7,386 nucleotides of DNA from Bacteroidota bacterium (lineage in GTDB: Bacteria > Bacteroidota > Bacteroidia > Cytophagales > Cyclobacteriaceae): contig JAEZDW010000483.1 of assembly GCA_023417955.1 (NCBI GenBank), positions 1 through 7,386 on the forward strand, in the 5' to 3' direction. The notes below the pieces were generated by a model. It saw only the letters and a list, made by a program, of their open reading frames with translations, ran no database searches and was not told the DNA's origin. Position 1 is the stretch's first letter. Every line of letters starts with the position of its first letter. This document shows positions 1-6,232 of the stretch, in pieces. A program made the position numbers and the translations under genes.

Positions 1-691
1 AACCACCACACTGGGTCGCGAAGGGTCCGATTTCACGGCAGCGATCTTCGCGTCCGTTCTTGAAGCCTCCTCCGTCACTATCTGGAAAGATGTACCGGGT
101 GTAATGAGCGCCGACCCGAAGCGCTTGCCTGACGCTATCGTTTTTCCGGAGCTACCTTTTCGTGAAGCTGCGGAGATGACGTATTACGGTGCATCCGTCA
201 TTCACCCAAAGACAATAAAACCGCTTGCAAACAAAGGCATACCGTTACTGGTCCGAAACTTTGACGACCCGGCACTACCCGGCACGAACATTCATGAATG
301 CGTTGTCCGGGACCTGCCTCCCCTCATTGTCTTCAAAGACAACCAGGTGTTAATCTCCTGTAAAGTAACTGATTACTCGTTTGTCAATGAGCATCAGATG
401 CACCTGATCTTTCATATTCTCACCGAACTCGACGTTCGCGTCAACGTCATGCAGAACTCTGCCATTTCGTTTTCATTTTGCATCGACTTCAGAGAAAGCA
501 AGCTCACGGCGTTGATAGCGCGCCTGCAGGAACATTTTGAAGTTTATTACAACACAGGACTAACACTAATAACCGTAAAGAATTACGATGCGGAAACTTT
601 CGAGCGCTACCGGCGATTGGCAGGTGTGATACTTGAACAATCGTCACGCTCTACGCTACAGGTTCTCCTGAAAGGTCAGGATAGCGAATGA
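1..691 (+). CDS. lysC: Aspartate kinase, C-terminal part (5' end outside window)
   Basis: Aspartate kinase phosphorylates L-aspartate to aspartyl phosphate, the first step toward lysine, threonine and methionine (and diaminopimelate), in the cytoplasm. The reading frame is open from base 2 and gives 229 residues. Fragment residues 1-16 carry TTLGREGSDFTAAIFA, the conserved glycine/serine/aspartate motif of the kinase domain. VPGVMSADPK follows at about 31-40, the substrate-loop motif. YYGASVIHPKTIKPL at about 61-75 and a downstream PGTNI are also typical of the family. From about residue 110 the sequence looks like the ACT regulatory domains, with a VNVMQNSAISFSF strand, so feedback control by an end-product amino acid is likely; which one cannot be read. 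No homoserine dehydrogenase domain follows, so it is the monofunctional form. The last 16 nt overlap the convergent phosphatase gene. Family assignment is secure; the lysC symbol is by convention. Confidence 0.95.
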   Translation, partial: TTTLGREGSDFTAAIFASVLEASSVTIWKDVPGVMSADPKRLPDAIVFPELPFREAAEMTYYGASVIHPKTIKPLANKGIPLLVRNFDDPALPGTNIHECVVRDLPPLIVFKDNQVLISCKVTDYSFVNEHQMHLIFHILTELDVRVNVMQNSAISFSFCIDFRESKLTALIARLQEHFEVYYNTGLTLITVKNYDAETFERYRRLAGVILEQSSRSTLQVLLKGQDSE

Positions 692-1161
692 CGGCTTTGC
701 ACGTGTTCAATGAAATGATACATGGAACGGTCGAGAATCTCAAAGACTTCCTGAAAGCCGTCGTCGCCACCGAAATAGGGATCAGGAACTTCATGACCTT
801 TTGATTCAGGATCGAAATCTCTTAAGAGAGCAATCTTATCTCGATGGGTGTCGGCACCCCGAAGCCGCATGATGTTATTAAGATTACTCCTATCCATCGC
901 AAGGATGTAGTCGTAATAGTCCAGATCTGCCGGAGTTAACTGCCTGCATACGTGGTTTATGGGAATTCCATTCCTGGTGGCATTCGCGATTGTCCTTGGA
1001 TCAGGCTGACTTCCGATGTGATAATTGCCGGTTCCACAGGAATCCACTTCGAAGTGGCCATCCATACCAGCTTGTTGAATTTTGTGGTTAAAAATCGCCT
1101 CTGCCAGCGGCGACCGGCAAATATTACCCAGGCAGACAAAAAGTACCTTAATTTTTTTCAT
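676..1161 (-). CDS. Low-molecular-weight protein tyrosine phosphatase
   Basis: A 161-residue cytoplasmic phosphatase, the normal length for the family, that removes phosphate from protein phosphotyrosine through a cysteinyl-phosphate intermediate. The P-loop is at residues 10-17 (CLGNICRS, CX5R): C10 is the nucleophile and R16 binds phosphate. The general-acid aspartate is D127 in the DPYFGG motif, and SCGTGNYHIG (41-50) is the usual substrate-cleft segment. I chose the ATG at 1159-1161 (MKKIKVLFVC). A TTG five codons further upstream is in frame but would add residues not typical of the family. A weak purine stretch (AGAGA) lies before the ATG. No tyrosine kinase or capsule gene lies nearby, so a Wzb-like role in polysaccharide export cannot be inferred; the substrate is unknown. 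The 3' end overlaps the convergent aspartate kinase gene. Confidence 0.95.
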   Translation of the reverse strand: MKKIKVLFVCLGNICRSPLAEAIFNHKIQQAGMDGHFEVDSCGTGNYHIGSQPDPRTIANATRNGIPINHVCRQLTPADLDYYDYILAMDRSNLNNIMRLRGADTHRDKIALLRDFDPESKGHEVPDPYFGGDDGFQEVFEILDRSMYHFIEHVQSRHSLS

Positions 1162-1268
1162 CGTCTCTGCACGCAAAATAACAGGCTTAAGTTTAACAAG
1201 TAAGGGTTACTTTTCGACAACCTGCGGTATTTATTCACGTATGCACACTTTAATCCGCCTTTTGAGTG

Positions 1269-1305
1269 AAGGCCTGTTCGGTTTAACTGGACAGGCTTTT
1301 TTTTT
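1269..1305 (+). terminator. Strong rho-independent terminator, plus-strand only
   Basis: Positions 1269-1282 pair with 1286-1299 around a 3-nt TTA loop. This makes a 14-bp stem with three G-U wobbles (1271/1297, 1278/1290, 1280/1288), and an uninterrupted run of nine T follows (1297-1305). On the other strand the wobbles become A-C mismatches and there is no T-tract, so the signal works only for left-to-right transcription. It does not follow a plus-strand gene directly. It sits 29 nt before the ATG of the lipoprotein gene and about 580 nt after the end of the aspartate kinase gene. It may end read-through from that gene, end a short RNA, or act as an attenuator. Confidence 0.85.
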
Positions 1306-1334
1306 GCAGCGGAATTGTGAAACTTGGCAATTAC

Positions 1335-3086
1335 ATGAAGAAAAGTGGCTTATTCCGGATCCCGCGTCTGTTCCCATTGGTAATTCTGGCGTTTTTTCAG
1401 TGCCTTCAGGCCTGCGGATCAACGCCTTCCTCGCATCCGAAATCTATAATCAGTTCAATTGAGTTGTCCGTCGATAACATTCAACGAGAAAAACACCTCT
1501 TTCAAATCCATAACCTTACCGAAGGCGATGCCGATTGGGAATGGTCCGTTGTCGATTCGGAAACCGGTCGGAAAGTTCTGCGATCACACGAAAGAGAGCC
1601 TCGCATAAAGCTTGCAGTTGGTACATACGATGTCCTCGTCACCGCACGGGGGCAAAACGAAATCACACGTCATTTCAGAAGATACCTCACTGTGCTGCCG
1701 CAGGTCTTCACAGAAAAGGCCGCCGACATGGTTATTGACCTTTCTTCCATAAGCGGTGACAGCTTCGTGAAGGATTTCGGTAACCTGCGACGCCCGGGTT
1801 ATAAGATAATGATCAAAGGGAAGTTCAGCGGACGTATAAAGTTCACCGGACTGAGAGGCACGAAAAAGAATCCGGTACACATCATCAACAAGGGTCAGGT
1901 TGAAATCGCCGCAGGCAGCCAGTCTTATCCATTCGCATGGCTTTGGGGCGACGACAACCATTATGTTCTGGTTGACGGTAAAGCTGATCCCAACATCCCC
2001 TATGGTTTCAAACTCACAGGGCATAAGGAAAAGCCCGGGCAGATACTTTTCATCGCCGGTAAGTTCAATAAGGGTTTTGAACTTTGCGGACTGCACATTA
2101 CAGGGAACCAGGGAGTAACAGATGGCGCCGCTGCTATTCAAGTACAAACGTCATACACGAAAGATTGCAATGCAACGAACTGGAACTTCGAATACTTCAA
2201 GGTGCACAACAATAAAATCGACCGCGCATCTTCCGAAGGAATGTACATTGGTTATTTCACGGATGAGCCTCGCGATACGGGTTTCGCACCCTACCGTGTA
2301 GGGCAGGTACTCGTCTATCGCGACACCATTGTAAATTCAGGATGGGATGCTATCCAAATCGCGTCTGCCGATGTGTTTGAGGTTCACGATAATTATGTTG
2401 ATGGCGCGAGCTTATCCGGAAAAAGAAATCACAGTTCGTTTGTCAGCTGGAACAATGGTAACAAGGAAGGGTATTGCTACCGTAATACGTTTCGCAATTG
2501 TGCGCATGCAGCAAGTATCTTCTTCGGAGAAACCGGCGAAAAGGCGTACCTGTATTCAAACCTGTTTATAGAAGGAACTTATCCTGCGGAAATCAACACA
2601 CCAGGATTCTTTTTCTCGAAGGTTTATAATGAGCACAACAAAGTTGGTCTTTACATCTTTCATAATACGATTGTGACGTCGCGAACGAGCGCGAAGATTG
2701 ATTACCGGAATACGACTGGCGCAGCAATGCCCATCGTATACGCCGCAAATGCGATTCTGCAAAACAAACCCAACAACAAAGGCTTCGCGGAAATTGCATT
2801 TGGAAAAAGTCTGCAGGACAGCAGCCACTGGTTTATCCGAAATGTCTGGCGCACCATCGATCGCGAAAGTGAAATGGGTTGGACTGAGGCTTACAAACCG
2901 ACAACGAATTCGCTGTTGACAAAATCAAAAATCGACATATCTGAATACATCCCCAGATTAAAGGGTGGCTTCTACGACCGTGATGGCTACCCGCTCAGGC
3001 ACAGTGAGATTGGTTACACTGCAGGGTGTTTCAGTGCCTATCAGATCAACGAATCCGAAAAAAGTACCGCAAATGGAATTCCTTAA
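1335..3086 (+). CDS. Lipoprotein with predicted right-handed parallel beta-helix
   Basis: A 583-residue exported lipoprotein of unknown activity. Residues 1-27 form a type II signal peptide: basic start, hydrophobic core FPLVILAFF, lipobox LQAC, acylated Cys27. The residues after the cysteine (GSTPSS) lack the acidic run used as a surface-export signal in some Bacteroidota, so a periplasm-facing lipoprotein is possible. Residues about 40-120 resemble a PKD/Ig-like beta-sandwich. From about 155 to 500 there are irregular Asn- and Gly-rich turns of beta-helix type, such as VHNNKIDRASSEGMYIG, EVHDNYVDGAS, YCYRNTFRNC and IFHNTIVTS. The end (DRDGYPLRHSEIGYTAG) resembles the closing segment of polysaccharide-active beta-helix proteins. 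A glycan lyase or hydrolase is plausible, but I cannot assign catalytic residues. An in-frame GTG at 1317 is an alternative start; I prefer the ATG because it gives a standard signal peptide. It overlaps the next gene by 14 nt. Confidence 0.88.
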   Translation: MKKSGLFRIPRLFPLVILAFFQCLQACGSTPSSHPKSIISSIELSVDNIQREKHLFQIHNLTEGDADWEWSVVDSETGRKVLRSHEREPRIKLAVGTYDVLVTARGQNEITRHFRRYLTVLPQVFTEKAADMVIDLSSISGDSFVKDFGNLRRPGYKIMIKGKFSGRIKFTGLRGTKKNPVHIINKGQVEIAAGSQSYPFAWLWGDDNHYVLVDGKADPNIPYGFKLTGHKEKPGQILFIAGKFNKGFELCGLHITGNQGVTDGAAAIQVQTSYTKDCNATNWNFEYFKVHNNKIDRASSEGMYIGYFTDEPRDTGFAPYRVGQVLVYRDTIVNSGWDAIQIASADVFEVHDNYVDGASLSGKRNHSSFVSWNNGNKEGYCYRNTFRNCAHAASIFFGETGEKAYLYSNLFIEGTYPAEINTPGFFFSKVYNEHNKVGLYIFHNTIVTSRTSAKIDYRNTTGAAMPIVYAANAILQNKPNNKGFAEIAFGKSLQDSSHWFIRNVWRTIDRESEMGWTEAYKPTTNSLLTKSKIDISEYIPRLKGGFYDRDGYPLRHSEIGYTAGCFSAYQINESEKSTANGIP

Positions 3087-3846
3087 GGTTAATGATCAGT
3101 ACGCACCTTCGATTGCGCTGATCGAACTCAACCGTCCCAAAGAGCTTAACGCCCTTAATCCGCAGCTCATGCAGGAGTTACGTGATGTCCTCGCCAGCCT
3201 GGACGTTAACGGCAACGTACGTGCGATCATCCTGACTGGCAATGAGAAAGCATTTGCGGCTGGCGCTGACATCAAACAAATGGCCGACAAGTCTGCAATA
3301 GACATGTTGCTCATCGATCAGTTTAATACGTGGGACCAGATTCGTAAAACGAAGAAGCCGTTGATCGCAGCGGTGTCCGGATTTGCACTCGGCGGCGGAT
3401 GTGAACTCGCCATGATGTGCGACATGATCATTGCTTCAGAGACTGCGCGTTTTGGCCAGCCAGAAATAAAGATTGGTGTGATTCCCGGAGCGGGAGGCAC
3501 ACAACGACTTACCCGTGCCATCGGAAAGGCAAAGGCCATGGAACTCGTGCTCACAGGAAGGTTCCTGACTGCGGAGGAAGCTCACTTTTACGGGCTCGTA
3601 AACAAAGTCGTTCCCGTTGAAATGTATCTGCAGGAAGCTCTGCGACTCGCATCAGAGATTGCAGCCATGTCACCAATAGCCGTACAGTTGGCCAAAGAGG
3701 CTGTCAACCGAAGCTTCGAAACGCTTCTGGATGAGGGACTGCATTTCGAACGCAAGAACTTCTATCTCACCTTCGCTTCCAATGATCAGAAGGAAGGCAT
3801 GAGCGCATTCATTGAAAAAAGAAAGCCGGAATTTAAAGGATCGTGA
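3073..3846 (+). CDS. Enoyl-CoA hydratase (crotonase family)
   Basis: A 257-residue crotonase-fold enzyme that most likely adds water to trans-2-enoyl-CoA to give 3-hydroxyacyl-CoA in fatty-acid or amino-acid breakdown in the cytoplasm. FAAGADIKQM (61-70) and ALGGGCELAMMCD (105-117) form the oxyanion-hole regions. Both catalytic glutamates of mitochondrial-type hydratases are present: E111 in GGGCEL and E131 in FGQPEI, followed by the signature IPGAGGTQRLTR (137-148). The C-terminal part (FASNDQKEGMSAFIEKRKP) also matches that type closely, which argues for a true hydratase over an isomerase or decarboxylase. The ATG at 3073 gives the standard N-terminus; the frame is open further upstream, but only inside the lipoprotein gene. 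The 14-nt overlap with that gene suggests translational coupling. No other beta-oxidation gene is adjacent, so the physiological substrate is open. Confidence 0.95.
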   Translation: MEFLKVNDQYAPSIALIELNRPKELNALNPQLMQELRDVLASLDVNGNVRAIILTGNEKAFAAGADIKQMADKSAIDMLLIDQFNTWDQIRKTKKPLIAAVSGFALGGGCELAMMCDMIIASETARFGQPEIKIGVIPGAGGTQRLTRAIGKAKAMELVLTGRFLTAEEAHFYGLVNKVVPVEMYLQEALRLASEIAAMSPIAVQLAKEAVNRSFETLLDEGLHFERKNFYLTFASNDQKEGMSAFIEKRKPEFKGS

Positions 3847-4881
3847 TTATCGCACGTTGATCCCGAAACCCACATTAAGGGCTTTGTACTTCTGAACGGT
3901 GTAGTCAGCGTGAAACGTGATGACTGCGAGTTTCAGCCGTAGTCCTGCTGTTGCACGAAGACCCGATGCGCTGAAGTCAAGTTCCAGCGGGTTAGTCTCA
4001 AAATTGTCGTCGGTATCACCGTCTTCATTGATGTCGTACGTTCCCTTAAGTGCGAGGTTCGATTTCGCGATGTTATATCCAACGCCACCATACACAGTAA
4101 GCACTGCAAATTTCTTCGAGACAACGGCCTGGATGGTGGTCGCGCTCATACCGAGTTCTCCACGCTGATTTTCGCCTTCGATTTCACTATCCGAAAGGTC
4201 GTACGTGAGGGCTAGCTTCGTGTAACCGAAGAAGCCTGACAGGTCGAAGGGAAGCAGCTTGATACCAGGTATATATTGTTTGATATCGTGCATCACACCA
4301 ACACCCCACATATTGAAGCTGCCGTTGTCGCCGATGTCGATTGATGGCACGAAGCGTACTTTCAGATCGGTGTTTTTCGGGAGACCAATGCCAAGATTCA
4401 TAATCGGCACAGGCCACATGTTGGTTTTAATATTCTCTTTCAAGTCAAGTCCCGGAGGTCCTGTGAACACTTCTTCGGTTGACGGATCGTCAGGATCGGA
4501 GCGATAGACGTATTCTGGTTCCCTTTCCCCGCCAAAAATTGTGGGCGCATTTGGATAATCGGGAGAATCCTGACTGAGGCCGAAATGGGTAAGTTTCAGG
4601 TTGTCGACGTTAAAGAATTTGTCGCTTTCGGGAATCGTCATTCCGGTTACCGAAATCGTAAGATCAAAACCAAGTGTTTTATGAGCCTTTGCTGTATTGT
4701 ACCAGCCTTGATTGAGACCGAGACTCGTCGCTTTCATCAGGGGCGATATGTAGGCGCCCATGAGAGCCTTCGACTCAGCCACTTCGTCGTGTAGAAAATC
4801 GCCAAAATTACCCTGGGAGAACGCGGTTGTACAAAATAACGTGAGTATCGCAACCGCGGTAAAAAGTCCGGAATTTTTCAT
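3847..4881 (-). CDS. Exported probable outer-membrane beta-barrel protein, function unknown
   Basis: A 344-residue protein with a Sec signal peptide: Lys2, hydrophobic core LFTAVAILTLFCTTA, likely cleavage after AFS at residue 22. The mature part is rich in alternating hydrophobic strands and glycines typical of small barrels, for example LGFDLTISVTGMTI (70-83), VYGGVGYNIAKSNLALKG (263-280), LRATAGLRLKLAVITFHADYTV and a last strand LNVGFGINV. By recollection it resembles the Bacteroidota family DUF6588; this is not verified. It lacks the usual terminal aromatic residue and ends in Arg. Residues 283-291 (DINEDGDTD) form an acidic loop like a calcium-binding EF-hand or dockerin loop. The stop codon directly abuts that of the convergent hydratase gene. 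The ATG at 4879-4881 has no clear Shine-Dalgarno sequence. A transport or structural role is possible; no function can be assigned. Confidence 0.85.
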   Translation of the reverse strand: MKNSGLFTAVAILTLFCTTAFSQGNFGDFLHDEVAESKALMGAYISPLMKATSLGLNQGWYNTAKAHKTLGFDLTISVTGMTIPESDKFFNVDNLKLTHFGLSQDSPDYPNAPTIFGGEREPEYVYRSDPDDPSTEEVFTGPPGLDLKENIKTNMWPVPIMNLGIGLPKNTDLKVRFVPSIDIGDNGSFNMWGVGVMHDIKQYIPGIKLLPFDLSGFFGYTKLALTYDLSDSEIEGENQRGELGMSATTIQAVVSKKFAVLTVYGGVGYNIAKSNLALKGTYDINEDGDTDDNFETNPLELDFSASGLRATAGLRLKLAVITFHADYTVQKYKALNVGFGINVR

Positions 4882-4981
4882 AGGTCAGGTTTATGAGTGT
4901 CGCAAATTATGCAAAATCAGGGGCCTACCCTAGCCGTTGATAAAAATTTATGGCAACTCTATATGGACTGATGGGTATTGG

Positions 4982-4989
4982 TAATTTTG
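4982..4989 (+). promoter_or_regulatory. Possible Bacteroidota -7 promoter box before waaA
   Basis: TAATTTTG matches every defined base of the Bacteroidota -7 consensus TAnnTTTG. It lies 4 nt before the GTG start of waaA, so initiation from it would give a leaderless or nearly leaderless message. No TTG -33 element occurs 19-21 nt upstream. An alternative, weaker pair is TTG at 4937-4939 with TATATGGA at 4960-4967 (20-nt spacer). Either could be chance in this AT-rich 112-nt divergent spacer. Confidence 0.25.
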
Positions 4990-4993
4990 CAAC

Positions 4994-6232
4994 GTGCGAA
5001 TCCTCTACAACATCGGAATCTGGTGCATCTCCCGACTCATTGCAATTGCCGGACTTTTCAACAGGAAAGCAAAGCAATTTGTCAGCGGCAGGCAGGGATG
5101 GTTGAAAAACCTTCAACAAGCTTTCTCAAAGGAGACCAGACCTGTTATCTGGATGCATTGTGCTTCACTTGGTGAATTTGAACAGGGCAGGCCGGTTTTA
5201 GTAGCTTTGCGGAAGAACTATCCTGACCACAGACTTTTGCTCACATTCTTTTCGCCTTCCGGTTACGAGGTACGGAAAAATTACAACGGCGTCGATAATG
5301 TGTGCTATATCCCTTGGGATACACGCACGAATGCCCGCGCATTTGTCAATACTGTTAAGCCTGTCCTGGCTATTTTCGTCAAATACGAATTCTGGTTTCA
5401 TTTCAGCCATGCGCTCCGCGATGCGAATGTCCGGGTGATCAGCATTTCTTCGATCTTCCGTAACGATCAGGCATTTTTTAAAGGCTACGGCGGATGGTAC
5501 CGATCGATACTCAAAAACTTCTCGTGGTTTTTCGTTCAGAATGAAAACTCAGTTTCCCTTTTGAGAAGTATTGGTATTGAAAACTGCACGCTCGCCGGCG
5601 ATACGCGATTCGACAGGGTTTTTGAGATCGTGCAGAAGCGCGAACCTATTCCTGACGCGGAACGATTCAAAGCAGGCCAGAAACTAATGGTGGTGGGGAG
5701 TTGCTGGAATGAGGACCTCGATGTTCTTGCGCCGCTTATAAACGAACAGCGCCTAAAGTTCATTATCGCTCCGCATGAAGTATCTGAGGTTTCAGTTAAC
5801 TATATCGAAAAAGCACTAGCCGTAAGGACTATTCGGTTCTCCGAAATTACAGACAAGAATCCCGGAGAATACGACGTGCTCATCATCGACAACGTAGGAA
5901 TGCTTTCAAAACTTTATCAATACGGCGAATTCGCCTACGTGGGTGGTTCTTTTGGCAAGGGATTGCATAACATCCTCGAGGCGGCTTGTTATGGAATTCC
6001 GGTCTTCTTCGGGAACAGAGCTTTTGGTAAATTTCAGGAAGCAGTGGACCTTATCAACCTCGGCGGTGCATTTGATGTCGCAGACTATCCGGACCTCAAA
6101 AAGAAGTATGAAATGCTGAACGTTCCTGAAAACTTTATGCTTGCCTGTGAAGTAACGAGGCGTTACGTTGAAGACAACCTCGGCGCAACTGAAAAAATTA
6201 TGAAGTATTGTCGAACAATCCTCGACGCATGA
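4994..6232 (+). CDS. waaA: 3-deoxy-D-manno-octulosonic acid (Kdo) transferase
   Basis: WaaA (KdtA) transfers Kdo from CMP-Kdo to the lipid A precursor at the inner face of the cytoplasmic membrane, starting the LPS core. The 412-residue length is typical. Residues 1-25 form the N-terminal hydrophobic anchor (MRILYNIGIWCISRLIAIAG). HCASLGEFEQGRP (55-67) carries the conserved Gly-Glu, with E61 as the likely catalytic base. KYEFW (130-134) is the second conserved motif, GDTRFDRV is at 202-209, and APHEVSE (259-265) opens the nucleotide-binding half. GGSFGKGLHNILEAACYGIPVFFG (317-340) is the CMP-sugar binding signature with E329. The GTG start at 4994 is chosen because the N-terminus then fits the family from its first residue; the next in-frame ATG is at codon 54. 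It is divergent from the barrel gene and shares an ATGA overlap with rsgA. One or two Kdo additions cannot be told from sequence. Confidence 0.96.
   Translation: MRILYNIGIWCISRLIAIAGLFNRKAKQFVSGRQGWLKNLQQAFSKETRPVIWMHCASLGEFEQGRPVLVALRKNYPDHRLLLTFFSPSGYEVRKNYNGVDNVCYIPWDTRTNARAFVNTVKPVLAIFVKYEFWFHFSHALRDANVRVISISSIFRNDQAFFKGYGGWYRSILKNFSWFFVQNENSVSLLRSIGIENCTLAGDTRFDRVFEIVQKREPIPDAERFKAGQKLMVVGSCWNEDLDVLAPLINEQRLKFIIAPHEVSEVSVNYIEKALAVRTIRFSEITDKNPGEYDVLIIDNVGMLSKLYQYGEFAYVGGSFGKGLHNILEAACYGIPVFFGNRAFGKFQEAVDLINLGGAFDVADYPDLKKKYEMLNVPENFMLACEVTRRYVEDNLGATEKIMKYCRTILDA

Noticed and set aside
952..1203. 83-codon plus-strand open frame opposite the phosphatase gene
   Set aside because: It is a shadow of the well-supported phosphatase gene and shows no motif of its own.
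1208..1215. TACTTTTC as a possible -7 box for a plus-strand transcript reaching the terminator
   Set aside because: It matches five of six defined bases, but no TTG -33 element lies at the right distance; too weak to annotate.
1317..1334. GTG at 1317 as the start of the lipoprotein gene
   Set aside because: It would begin 12 nt after the T-tract and add six residues before the natural signal peptide; the ATG at 1335 gives a standard lipoprotein signal.
1082..1462. 126-codon open frame on the plus strand, including a possible short leader peptide from the ATG at 1241
   Set aside because: It crosses the phosphatase start region, the terminator hairpin and the lipoprotein signal peptide in another frame. 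The part from 1241 shows no run of one amino acid as in attenuator leader peptides.
1584..2147. 187-codon open frame on the minus strand
   Set aside because: It lies entirely inside the lipoprotein gene. The product has no recognisable motif, and the plus-strand frame has a clear signal peptide, lipobox and beta-helix pattern.
2965..3072. Longer enoyl-CoA hydratase starting at 2965
   Set aside because: The extra 36 residues are the lipoprotein coding region read out of frame. The family N-terminus begins at the ATG at 3073.
4912..4950. Near-matches to the -7 consensus on the minus strand for the barrel gene (TAAATTTT, TGATTTTG)
   Set aside because: Each has one mismatch and neither has a TTG element 19-21 nt upstream, so they may be chance in AT-rich sequence.
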